Origin: Bacillota bacterium
GTDB taxonomy: Bacteria > Bacillota > Clostridia > Christensenellales > SZUA-584
Reading direction: 5' to 3'
Length of the DNA stretch: 64,000 nt
NCBI GenBank assembly: GCA_023412005.1
Contig: JAEYOE010000033.1
Location: 1-64,000, forward strand
Part shown: positions 26,406 through 34,406 of the stretch, piece by piece
How positions within the stretch are numbered: position 1 is the stretch's first letter
Layout of the letters: each line of letters opens with the position of its first letter
The notes under the pieces: model-generated
Databases searched by the model: none
The model's input: the letters and a program-made list of their open reading frames with translations, nothing else
Told to the model about the DNA's origin: nothing
Program-made: the position numbers and the translations under genes

Positions 26406-27247
26406 TGATCGCTTACGATTTTGATTACTATTTGCCGGATACCGTGCAGGAAGCCGTGCAGATATACGATAAGCTCAGCAGACAGGGAAAGCAGCCCCTT
26501 TATTACGGCGGCGGCACGGAAATCATCAGCATGAGCCGCGTGTTTAACCGAAAACCGGATGCTGTGATTGATTTCAAGAGCATTCCCGAATGCAGGGGGA
26601 TTGGCACAGACGGCAAGCGGCTCGTGATCGGCGCGGCATCCACGCTGAATGATATCAAGCGCGCCAATGTGTTTCCATTGCTCGGGCTTGCGGCGGGCCG
26701 CATTGCGGACCATACGGTGCAATGCCGTCTCACGCTGGGCGGCAATCTATGCGGTACGATTATTTACCGTGAAACGCTGATGCCGCTGCTGCTGGCCAAC
26801 GCCACTGTCGACATCGCGTTTCCCGAGGGTATGAAAACAATATCTGTACATGAGGCCTTTGCCGACGGCAGACGGCCCGCGTCCGGCGAATTAATCGTCA
26901 GCGTGCATGTTGACAGTGCGGCGGCCGCAATACCGTGCTTTCATATCAAGAAATCCAGAGCCGAAAAGATCGGCTATCCGCTGCTCACCCTATGCGTACT
27001 GTTCTTAGGCGAAACGCTTCGTTTCGCGGCGGGCGGGCTTTGCGCCCATCCGTTCCGATTCGCGGATATCACAGACACGCGCCAAGCATCCGCCGCTGAT
27101 ATCGCCGCCCGGCTTTTAAGCGCGATACCCGCCCCCGTGCTGGATGACCTTGAAGGTTCGGCGGCATACCGTCTTTTTGTGTTTCAAAGGACTGTGGAGA
27201 AAATCATTATGGACTATAAAAAGAACCGAGAAGCGAGTCATGCTTAA
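26405..27247 (+). CDS. Xanthine dehydrogenase-family FAD-binding subunit
   Basis: A 280-residue protein with the vanillyl-alcohol-oxidase-type FAD fold of the medium subunit. It carries YYGGGTEIISMSRVFNRKPDAVIDFKSIPE near the N-terminus and GRIADHTVQCRLTLGGNLCGTIIY as the second flavin contact. The C-terminal CO_dehydrogenase flavoprotein domain is short. It passes electrons from the 2Fe-2S clusters to FAD. The start overlaps the upstream stop by one base and the end overlaps the next gene by eight bases, so the three subunits are one translation unit. Confidence 0.9.
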   Translation: MIAYDFDYYLPDTVQEAVQIYDKLSRQGKQPLYYGGGTEIISMSRVFNRKPDAVIDFKSIPECRGIGTDGKRLVIGAASTLNDIKRANVFPLLGLAAGRIADHTVQCRLTLGGNLCGTIIYRETLMPLLLANATVDIAFPEGMKTISVHEAFADGRRPASGELIVSVHVDSAAAAIPCFHIKKSRAEKIGYPLLTLCVLFLGETLRFAAGGLCAHPFRFADITDTRQASAADIAARLLSAIPAPVLDDLEGSAAYRLFVFQRTVEKIIMDYKKNREASHA

Positions 27248-27719
27248 GCTGTCCGGCAAAAGCCTGATATCGCTGACTGTGAATAACCGCGTTTATGATG
27301 TGGCGGTGCGGCCTGCCGATACGCTTGTTTATGTGCTGCGCTATCAGCTGGGGCTGACGGGCACGAAAATCGGCTGTGAAAACGGCGATTGCGGCGCATG
27401 CACCGTGCTGGTGGATGATTGGCCCACGAAATCGTGTTTGATGCTGGCCGTGGAAGGCATCGGCCATCGTATCACCACCATTGAAGGGCTCAGCGACACG
27501 CCGATCCAGCAGGCCTTTGCCGAGCAGCAGGCGTTTCAATGCGGCTTTTGTACGCCGGGGTTTATTATGGTGTGCCATTCCATGCTGCTTCATCACCCGA
27601 ACCCGGACGATTTTACGATTGAAACATGGCTGCAGTCTAACCTGTGCCGCTGCACGAGCTATCAGGAGATAATGAGTGCCGTTCGCAGTGCGGCGGCTAT
27701 CATGCAGCAATCGGGTTAA
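27240..27719 (+). CDS. Xanthine dehydrogenase-family 2Fe-2S subunit
   Basis: A 159-residue small subunit with two [2Fe-2S] clusters. The ferredoxin-like N-terminal half has Cys46, Cys51, Cys54 and Cys66 (CENGDCGAC then C), and the helical C-terminal half has Cys101, Cys104, Cys136 and Cys138 (CGFC and CRC). All eight ligands are present. I use the ATG at 27240; the longer frame from 27144 overlaps the FAD subunit without a ribosome site. It is the last gene of the three-subunit unit. No molybdenum cofactor sulphurase or maturation gene is in the window. Confidence 0.93.
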   Translation: MLKLSGKSLISLTVNNRVYDVAVRPADTLVYVLRYQLGLTGTKIGCENGDCGACTVLVDDWPTKSCLMLAVEGIGHRITTIEGLSDTPIQQAFAEQQAFQCGFCTPGFIMVCHSMLLHHPNPDDFTIETWLQSNLCRCTSYQEIMSAVRSAAAIMQQSG

Positions 27720-27768
27720 AAAAAGCGCCTTATTAATGGCAAGGTGAGCCTGTAAAAAGTTATTTTTT

Positions 27769-27850
27769 TCATTCCGTTGGAACGTAAACGATCGAGGAAT
27801 CCTCCTCTACAAAGCGCTTTTCATAGGATTCCTCGACAGGCTCGGAATGA
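27769..27850. repeat. Dispersed long-palindrome repeat element, fourth copy
   Basis: Ends TCATTCCG and CGGAATGA are perfect inverted repeats. The inner arms GAGGAATCCT (27794-27803) and AGGATTCCTC (27825-27834) are also perfect. It has the same plan as the elements at 9050 and 18215. A separate GNRA-loop hairpin CAGTCACC-GAAA-GGTGACTG lies at 27878-27897. No gene is seen in 27720-28100. Confidence 0.6.
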
Positions 27851-28100
27851 CACAACAAGGTTTATCGGCAATCTGAACAGTCACCGAAAGGTGACTGTGG
27901 GAGATATCGCATCATAAAACCTACCACTCCTTCAGGCACTTTGTGACACATCCCAAGCCATCCCATTGGGATAGCCATCTGACAGTCGCCAAGCGGTGGA
28001 TTTATACGCTAAAAACTCATGACAGCTTGGCGGCGCCATATCAAATAGCGATGTTTAAAACAGAGCAACCGGGCAATGATTAATAAACGAGGTGAAAGCT

Positions 28101-28826
28101 ATGCAATATGCGTTTATGTTTCCTGACGAACACAAAGCGGCTCAAGATAAAGGGCTGCCGCTTGTGATTCCAATCGGCAATTTGGAATACCATGGGCAGC
28201 ACAGCGTCTGCGGTACCGATATCATCATCACGGAAGGCATCGCGAAACTGCTGGAAGCGCAGACCGATATCGTGCTGGCGCCTACATTTTGTTATGCGCC
28301 CTCCAGCTATGCGGCCTCAGGGCCTGAGCTAGGCACTGTGCACCTCTGCATGGATGTGTTCGAGCAGTATATCAAGGGCGTGCTGCGCGCGTTCATAGAA
28401 GGCGGCTGGCAGAATATTTTCATTCTCATCCATCATCAGTTTGATATGGAGCTGCTTTTTCCGCTGTCTCTCGCGTGCCTGAAGGCAGCCAAACAGCTTT
28501 TCTTCGACATGATGGAGCAGGAGCTGGGCCGCGGCTGGTTTGCACGTGCGGGCAATTTGGAGGCTGTACTGAAAAAGATGAACACCGTGAAGGTGCTGCC
28601 TGTAATGAGCCGTGAGATACAGGAGGCCTTTGGGTATGATCATGCGGGCAAGGTGGAATGCTCGCTGCTGGCCGCGCTGCACCAGCGCTTGATGCTTGTA
28701 AAGCCCTGGCGCGCCTCAGGGGGCGAGTGGTTCGCGAAAAGCGCGCCTGAGTTTTCAGCCGAAAACGGCTGGCAGATCATCAATCGCTGCTTGGAGGATT
28801 TGAAAAGCAAATTGAATAGCAATTAA
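28101..28826 (+). CDS. Creatininase-family amidohydrolase-like protein
   Basis: A 241-residue protein of the creatininase/FAPy-deformylase superfamily. The metal motif appears as GNLEYHGQHSVCGTD (Glu29, His31, Asp40), and the later HAGKVECS corresponds to the family's HAGxxET. The usual GHGGN is replaced by HHQF (about 111-114), so activity may differ. Known members hydrolyse small cyclic amides such as creatinine or purine-derived formamidopyrimidines. GAGGTGA precedes the ATG. It follows the molybdenum hydroxylase operon at a distance of 380 bases and need not be related. Confidence 0.8.
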   Translation: MQYAFMFPDEHKAAQDKGLPLVIPIGNLEYHGQHSVCGTDIIITEGIAKLLEAQTDIVLAPTFCYAPSSYAASGPELGTVHLCMDVFEQYIKGVLRAFIEGGWQNIFILIHHQFDMELLFPLSLACLKAAKQLFFDMMEQELGRGWFARAGNLEAVLKKMNTVKVLPVMSREIQEAFGYDHAGKVECSLLAALHQRLMLVKPWRASGGEWFAKSAPEFSAENGWQIINRCLEDLKSKLNSN

Positions 28827-29024
28827 CAAGTACGTATTAACTGCTTCAATGAAAAAAGCGCTGCAATTGCTTCGCGTGTCGTAGAGACCTTATCATAAAG
28901 ACTCACTGAAAATTGCCTATTTATATCTCCGAATAACCTTTAGTTCAGTCACAAACAGAAGGATTGGTTTGTGACTTGTGTTAGCACGGTTTATCTATTT
29001 TAATCTATACCAGAATTATATAAA

Positions 29025-29050
29025 AAGCGCCCCGTCACGTCGGAGCGCTT
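29025..29050 (-). terminator. Intrinsic terminator of the quinone/Ndh2 operon
   Basis: On the minus strand AAGCGC and GCGCTT arms, reinforced by CCG/CGG pairs, are followed by TTTTTATA. The element begins seven bases after the stop codon of the polyprenyl synthase gene. Confidence 0.8.
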
Positions 29051-29056
29051 AACATC

Positions 29057-30031
29057 TTATTGAAATGTCAGATCGAGAATGCCTTTCAGCAGCTGCCGTC
29101 CCTCTGTATCGGGGAGCCTCTCAAGGCTCTTCTCGGCCTTCGCAATATACCTGTCGAGTATCGCCTGCGTTTTCACAATGCCGTCCGCCTCGGCCACCAG
29201 CTTGATAATACGCTTGATATCCCGCTGCACCGGCTCCTTCTTCTTCAGCCCGATTAAGAACGCCTCAACCTTCTCCCTCACACCGTTATCCTGCGCTGCC
29301 GCCATTAGTACCGGCAACGTCACCACACCTTCTTTAAGGTCGTTGCCGACCGGCTTGCCGATACGGCTCGGGTGCTCGGTCATATCCAGCAGATCGTCCT
29401 TAATCTGAAACGCGATGCCGTAATACGCGCCGAACTTCGCCGCCTGCTTCACGTCCTTTTCGTCAAGGCCGCCAAGATGGCTGCCCACCGCACAGCAGGC
29501 TGCAAACAGCACCGCCGTTTTGCGGCTGATGCGCGAGAGATACGTCTTGATCCCCGGAAGCTTGCCGCGCCCGCGAAACTGCTCCACCTCTCCCACGCAT
29601 ATCGCCTCAACCGCCTTGGAAAGCTCAAGCAGATATTTCATGGGCAGCTCGGCTGCCGCCAGCGCCTGCATCGATTTCACGTAGATATAGTCGCCCGCGA
29701 ACACCGCCGTGCTGACCCCCTGTGTGGCATACAAGGTGGGTTCATTGCGTCTGATCAGCGAATTGTCAATGATATCGTCATGTATCAGTGTGGCGGTATG
29801 CAGCATCTCCACGCTGAGCGCCGTGCTGAAAACCTTGTCTCGCCGGTATTCCCCGAGCTTGGCAGCGGCTATCGTCATCGCCGGGCGAAGCCGCTTCCCC
29901 CCGCTGTTGATAATGTGCAGAGACAGCTTGTCTATAAAGGCATTGATATTCTTTTTTGATGCAAATTGCTCATTAAGCAGCGCCTCAAACAGATCAAGCT
30001 CCGTTTGCAAAGCGGGCAGCTTTTCCCACAC
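29057..30031 (-). CDS. All-trans polyprenyl diphosphate synthase (HepT/DmkB-like)
   Basis: A 324-residue trans-prenyl synthase that builds the long isoprenoid chain of a quinone. The motifs GGKRLRP (44-50), the first aspartate-rich motif LIHDDIIDNS (Asp85, Asp86, Asp89) and the second, FQIKDDLLDMT, are all present, and bulky residues before the first motif are consistent with a C35-C40 product. It is the last gene of an operon with the UbiA prenyltransferase and Ndh2. In Listeria the matching gene, dmkB, supplies the quinone used for extracellular electron transfer. The start is GTG with AAGGGGA upstream, 13 bases after the ndh2 stop. Confidence 0.88.
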   Translation of the reverse strand: MWEKLPALQTELDLFEALLNEQFASKKNINAFIDKLSLHIINSGGKRLRPAMTIAAAKLGEYRRDKVFSTALSVEMLHTATLIHDDIIDNSLIRRNEPTLYATQGVSTAVFAGDYIYVKSMQALAAAELPMKYLLELSKAVEAICVGEVEQFRGRGKLPGIKTYLSRISRKTAVLFAACCAVGSHLGGLDEKDVKQAAKFGAYYGIAFQIKDDLLDMTEHPSRIGKPVGNDLKEGVVTLPVLMAAAQDNGVREKVEAFLIGLKKKEPVQRDIKRIIKLVAEADGIVKTQAILDRYIAKAEKSLERLPDTEGRQLLKGILDLTFQ

Positions 30032-30044
30032 GCGTTTTGTCCCC

Positions 30045-31952
30045 TTATTTCAGCTTTTTGTTGTTACCCCAAGTGAGCGTTAAACGCCCATTTTTCTTTG
30101 TGCCGTCCCAAACCTTTCCGAGATACGGCAGCACCCAATGATCAAGACCAAACGCACGGCCGGCACCCGCCGCCATCGCAATACCCGCAAACAGCATCCA
30201 CCATGTGGTATCGTACATGCCCGTGGATGTTATGAACATCGCAATCAGGCCAAGTGAAACGACGGACGAAAGGAACGTAAACGTACCCGAGAATATCGCA
30301 AGACCGACAATGATCTCAAGAATCACGATCAGCACCTGGAAGAACATCGACCAACCCGGGGTTGCGAGAACCCAGCCGTTCAATATCCAATCAACGAGGA
30401 AAAAGTGAACACGGAACACCATCGGCTGCCCCTCGCCCGATCTTTCGAGGAAAAACCCGAGGAACCCAAGATCAATATTCATCAGCTTTTCAACCACAGC
30501 CGTTGCGCCTTGCGCAGCCCCCGTTGCACCTGAAACCGCCTCGGCACCCGTCGCGGTTGATGCCGCGTCCGCGCCCGATGTATACCCCAAAAAGCTTGCG
30601 AGCATCGGCTTGGTGAACCAGCCTTCCAGCACCTTCTTTAAGCCCTCGTAAAACCATGTCCACCCGAGGAACAGCCGCAGCGGCACCAGCCACCAGGCTT
30701 GAACGGTTTTGGTGTAGTTGCGCTGTAAAAAGCGTTTGTGCTGACGTCTGTGCAGTATTTCGTCGCGCAGATAGTCCCATATACCTTTAACACCCATGAT
30801 ACCATAAAGGTAGTGCATATTGACCAGGTATTTCATAATTAGCGAAATCCATCGCCCAGGCTTCACGCCCATCAAGTCGGCCACTGCAAAGTAATTGCCG
30901 ATGCTGACCATCACACCGTGCAGCTTTACCTTAACAGGCTCGGGGTTTTTGCCTCGTATATCGCTTAAAATATTCATCGCAGCGCCTTCACCCGTTTGCA
31001 GCGCGGTTTCCACCATGGCCGGGTACGGTTTGCCTTTTTCATCAAGCAGCGCGCCTACATCACCCACAGCATACACATTTTTATGCTTTGTCCGGCAGAA
31101 TTCGTCAACAACAAGTCGTCGGCCAAGGCCTTTGTCCAAATCCGTTTTTTCTACATCCAGAGACGATCTCACACCGGCGGCCCAGATGAGCGTGCTCGTT
31201 TCAATCTTTCTTTCGCCGATATCAACAAACTCAGGTGTCACCTGCTTAATCGCTGTGCTGAGAATCACCTCGATATCGTGTTTGCCGTGCATATAATCAT
31301 GCGCGCGCTTGCTGTTCTTGTCGCAGAGGTTGCTTAATATGCAATCCAGCATATCCACGATAATCAGGCGGATTTCCTTACGGTCGATGCGGTGTGCGCG
31401 GCACAGCTTTTTCACCCATTGCGCCAGCTCGCCGATCATCTCCACGCCGGTGAATCCAGCTCCGCCGACCACAAACGTCAGCAGACGTTTGCGGCGCTCT
31501 GCGTCCTTCTCTGTTTCCGCTTCAAAGAAGCAGCGTTCAATGTGCTCTCTGATTCGTATCGCATCGTCGACCGACCAAAGCGAGAAGCCATGCTCCTCCA
31601 ACCCCGGTATCCCGAAATAATTCGGTGTGGACCCGACAGATATGATCAGATAGTCATACGGGTATTCATTCGACGATGATTTGACTTTGCGAGAATCAAA
31701 CTCATACCCGTTGATATTATCGATCACGAGGTTTACATTCGTGGTTTTGAATATGTCTTTCAGAGGTATCTTAACCGCATCTTCACCCACGCGGTTGCCC
31801 GCCACCTCATGAATTTCCGTTAGCAGCGTATGGTAAGGGTTGCGGTCGATAATCGTGATTTCAAGATCATCTTTTCTCCCTTTTTTGTTCAGCTTAAGGG
31901 CGGCTTCGATACCCGCATAACCGGCGCCCACAATCACAACTTTCTTGCTCAT
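30045..31952 (-). CDS. Type II NADH dehydrogenase with C-terminal membrane domain (Ndh2-like)
   Basis: A 635-residue protein, far longer than ordinary Ndh (about 400). Residues 1-400 are the FAD/NAD oxidoreductase: VIVGAGYAGIEAALKL for FAD, FVVGGAGFTGVEMIGEL for NADH and VYAVGDVG for the flavin. Residues 418-600 add about five membrane helices resembling DoxX, broken by an Ala/Thr/Gly-rich extracytoplasmic loop (453-486) that contains SGATGAA. This layout and length match Listeria Ndh2, which feeds NADH electrons into flavin-based extracellular electron transfer. GGGAGG precedes the ATG. The gaps to the neighbouring operon genes are 13 and 16 bases. Confidence 0.88.
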   Translation of the reverse strand: MSKKVVIVGAGYAGIEAALKLNKKGRKDDLEITIIDRNPYHTLLTEIHEVAGNRVGEDAVKIPLKDIFKTTNVNLVIDNINGYEFDSRKVKSSSNEYPYDYLIISVGSTPNYFGIPGLEEHGFSLWSVDDAIRIREHIERCFFEAETEKDAERRKRLLTFVVGGAGFTGVEMIGELAQWVKKLCRAHRIDRKEIRLIIVDMLDCILSNLCDKNSKRAHDYMHGKHDIEVILSTAIKQVTPEFVDIGERKIETSTLIWAAGVRSSLDVEKTDLDKGLGRRLVVDEFCRTKHKNVYAVGDVGALLDEKGKPYPAMVETALQTGEGAAMNILSDIRGKNPEPVKVKLHGVMVSIGNYFAVADLMGVKPGRWISLIMKYLVNMHYLYGIMGVKGIWDYLRDEILHRRQHKRFLQRNYTKTVQAWWLVPLRLFLGWTWFYEGLKKVLEGWFTKPMLASFLGYTSGADAASTATGAEAVSGATGAAQGATAVVEKLMNIDLGFLGFFLERSGEGQPMVFRVHFFLVDWILNGWVLATPGWSMFFQVLIVILEIIVGLAIFSGTFTFLSSVVSLGLIAMFITSTGMYDTTWWMLFAGIAMAAGAGRAFGLDHWVLPYLGKVWDGTKKNGRLTLTWGNNKKLK

Positions 31953-31968
31953 CTTTTCCTCCCAAGAA

Positions 31969-32898
31969 TTAAAAGACTAAACCGTCTAAAACGGCACTGA
32001 CGACAAAAGATAAACCCAACAACTGATAGATTTGCACCGTGGCGACGTTTGATGCAATCAGTTTATTGATGCTGTTAAAATGACGGCGGCAATTGCAAAC
32101 CGCTTTCACCGCTATGGGCACCGTGAGCAGCGGCAGCAGCCAGATTGGGTTCTTGGCATACACCGCAACCGCGATGACCGACAGATAACTGAGCGCAAAC
32201 AGCACCGCGTACACGGAGACACCCTTCTTCTTACCCATCCGAACCACACCGTTTCTTTTGTTATGCGCTTTATCCACCTCATAATCAGGGTACTGATTGA
32301 TCCATAGCACATTCATAATCATGAAGGCAATGGGCAGCGATGCGAGCAGCGGCAGCCAGTCGAACCGGCCCTCAATCAGCACATACACCCCCAACACAAT
32401 CGCGGGACCAAACGCAAGCCCCACCGCGATTTCGCCGAAGCCCCTGTAGCACAGCTTAAAAGGCGGCAGGCTATAAATTACAGCCAACGCAAAGCCTGCA
32501 ACCCCCGGCCAGAATATCAGCGGTTCCACAAACACAGCCAATGCCATGCCCAAAAGCGCTGCAGCAAGAAAGCAGACAATCGCTATGTAAAGGCATTGTG
32601 TCAGATCAAGCGCCCCCGTCGTGATAGACTTTTTACCGCCCGAGAACGGCGTTGCATGTTCTTCGTCCACATCGGGGTCTACACCAGACTGATAGTCGAT
32701 CACCTCGTTAAGCGCGTTTTTGGCGATCTCCACAAGATACACCCCGATAACGGCCAATATAAACCATATAATGCTGAGAGGCTTCGTCTGATGACCGAAT
32801 GTCCAAGCAATCGCCGCACCCGTCAGCATCGGTATGGTTGACGCAACCCAGATTTTCGGATCGGCCACTTGCCAAAAGCCCTTCATTAAAGCTTTCAT
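31969..32898 (-). CDS. UbiA-family prenyltransferase (MenA/DmkA-like)
   Basis: A 309-residue integral membrane enzyme with about eight or nine helices. The prenyl-diphosphate motifs are NALNEVIDYQSGVD (Asn64, Asp68, Asp74) and PDYEVDKAHNKR. It probably attaches a polyprenyl chain to 1,4-dihydroxy-2-naphthoate, giving a demethylmenaquinone. It is the first gene of the operon with Ndh2 and the chain synthase; in Listeria the equivalent is dmkA. No menB, menC, menD, menE or menF gene is in the window, so the naphthoate must be made elsewhere or imported. AAGGAAAG precedes the ATG. Confidence 0.86.
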   Translation of the reverse strand: MKALMKGFWQVADPKIWVASTIPMLTGAAIAWTFGHQTKPLSIIWFILAVIGVYLVEIAKNALNEVIDYQSGVDPDVDEEHATPFSGGKKSITTGALDLTQCLYIAIVCFLAAALLGMALAVFVEPLIFWPGVAGFALAVIYSLPPFKLCYRGFGEIAVGLAFGPAIVLGVYVLIEGRFDWLPLLASLPIAFMIMNVLWINQYPDYEVDKAHNKRNGVVRMGKKKGVSVYAVLFALSYLSVIAVAVYAKNPIWLLPLLTVPIAVKAVCNCRRHFNSINKLIASNVATVQIYQLLGLSFVVSAVLDGLVF

Positions 32899-33156
32899 CG
32901 ATCTTTCCTTATCGCGATTGACAACATAGTATCAAACCGTTTTTTAGTTTACTAATGTTAATTATTACAATTCACTTTATTGCTAAACCATTTTTCAGTC
33001 TTGAAACACAATTCATAATGGTTATTAATACCACTTTATTATTTTGTGACTATATGGTAAAATTAGCACACTTAATTAGTAATGATTTGGTCATGAAATC
33101 ATTGTATCTATTTTAGGTATAACAATCAAGACATTTTCTGATTATCTTTTCGGTCG

Positions 33157-33175
33157 TTGGCTTTAGAAAAGCCAA
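33157..33175. promoter_or_regulatory. Inverted repeat upstream of the surface lipoprotein gene
   Basis: TTGGCTTT and AAAGCCAA, separated by three bases, form a perfect 8-base inverted repeat. A possible -10, TATGAT, lies at 33183-33188, and a strong AAGGAGG follows. The repeat would overlap the -35 region, so it may be an operator or a leader hairpin. The remaining divergent spacer, 32899-33156, is AT-rich and gene-free, and must hold the promoters for both directions. Confidence 0.4.
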
Positions 33176-33218
33176 TACTGGTTATGATAGTCGGTAAGTG
33201 ATATAAGGAGGAATGCAA

Positions 33219-34325
33219 ATGAAAAAGGTAATTTTATTGGTTTTGGTTATAATGATGATCGTCTCTGCTTTTGCCGGATGCGGCGCCAGCAACAACGCAT
33301 CTGCGTCACCGTCAGCGAGCGAATCTACCGCAGAATCCGCAAATGAATCGGCGGCACCGGGCGAAGTGTCATCGTCGGCTGTTAAAACAGGCCTTGGCAG
33401 CGATATTTCGCTTGCAAAGTCAGCCAGCGTCAGTGCCGATAAGGACGCGCTTGCGGAGATAGACACTGCGATGGCAGCTGTCACACTCGATGCCGACGGA
33501 AAAATCATCAACGTGAAGATTGACATGGTTCAGCCCATGGTCAACTTTGATGCACAGGGCCAGCTGAAATCTGATACCAAGCAGGAAATCAAAACAAAAG
33601 TAGAGCTCGGAAATGCTTATGGCATGGCCAAGGCTTCCGGCATCGGCAAAGAATGGTATGAACAGATTGCAGCGCTTGAAGACTGGATGGTTGGCAAAAC
33701 CATCGACGAAGTGATGGGCATGAAAATGAATGAAGAAGGTGTCTCCACAGAAGCCGACCTCACTTCCAGCGTGACCATTCATGTTACCAGCTACCTTGCG
33801 GCTGTTCAGAAAGCCGTTGCAAACGCTAAAGATTTTGGCGCTGCCGTTTCGGGTGCAACAAAAACCGGCATCGGCAACGTCACTTCCATCGCGAAATCTG
33901 CGGGCGCCACAGCTGACGCAGACGCCGTTGCACAAGCTGATATCATTATGGCAGCAGTCACGATCGATCAGGACAACAAAATCGTGGGTGTTGTGATTGA
34001 CAACGGTCAAGTCAAGGTGAATTTTGACGCAAAAGGCATGCTGATTACCGATGCAGCATCTAAGCCCAAAACAAAAGTGGAGCTTGGCGACGAATATGGC
34101 ATGAAGAAGGCCTCTTCTATCGGCAAGGAATGGTACGAGCAGATTGCGGCGCTTGGCCAGTGGATGATCGGAAAAACCATTGATGAAGTGAAAGCAATGA
34201 AGACCGCTCAAAAGGATGAGGCTCACCCGGCTGTTCCGGCCGAAGCAGACCTGACATCCAGCGTGACCGTCTCGGTGCAGGATTACATTGCAGCCGTGGA
34301 AAAAGCGATTGCAACTGCTGACTGA
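33219..34325 (+). CDS. Two-domain surface lipoprotein, PplA-like candidate extracellular flavoprotein
   Basis: A 368-residue lipoprotein (Cys21 after SAFAG) with a Ser/Ala/Glu-rich linker (22-50) and two homologous domains (about 56-200 and 215-365). They are roughly 60 percent alike by eye, for example SGIGKEWYEQIAALEDWMVG and SSIGKEWYEQIAALGQWMIG. Each ends EADLTSSVT then a helix (Thr186, Thr350), matching in position the D-x-x-(S/T)-(G/S)-A-T site where ApbE couples FMN. A textbook VSGATKTG (Thr214) lies between the domains. Listeria PplA is also a two-domain, doubly flavinylated lipoprotein. An ApbE gene follows at once. I chose the ATG at 33219, seven bases after AAGGAGG. Confidence 0.75.
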   Translation: MKKVILLVLVIMMIVSAFAGCGASNNASASPSASESTAESANESAAPGEVSSSAVKTGLGSDISLAKSASVSADKDALAEIDTAMAAVTLDADGKIINVKIDMVQPMVNFDAQGQLKSDTKQEIKTKVELGNAYGMAKASGIGKEWYEQIAALEDWMVGKTIDEVMGMKMNEEGVSTEADLTSSVTIHVTSYLAAVQKAVANAKDFGAAVSGATKTGIGNVTSIAKSAGATADADAVAQADIIMAAVTIDQDNKIVGVVIDNGQVKVNFDAKGMLITDAASKPKTKVELGDEYGMKKASSIGKEWYEQIAALGQWMIGKTIDEVKAMKTAQKDEAHPAVPAEADLTSSVTVSVQDYIAAVEKAIATAD

Positions 34326-34354
34326 TTCGTTTAAAATCTAGATAATAATCCGCG

Positions 34355-34389
34355 AATAATCCCTCCGGCCTCGTGCCGGATGGATTATT
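34355..34389 (+). terminator. Hairpin between the lipoprotein and apbE genes, partial terminator
   Basis: A long stem (AATAATCC / GGATTATT plus CCGGC / GCCGG, with a small internal bulge and a 5-base loop) ends in TTT, 17 bases before the apbE start. It sits where a partial terminator or RNA-stability element would set higher levels of the lipoprotein than of ApbE. Confidence 0.6.
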
Positions 34390-34406
34390 TTGCGCTAAGA
34401 GGTCGT

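Noticed and set aside
32899..33156. Rex- or Crp-like operator around TTGTGACTATATGG near 33053
   Set aside because: Only one half-site resembles either consensus; the other half does not match, so I do not report it as a site.
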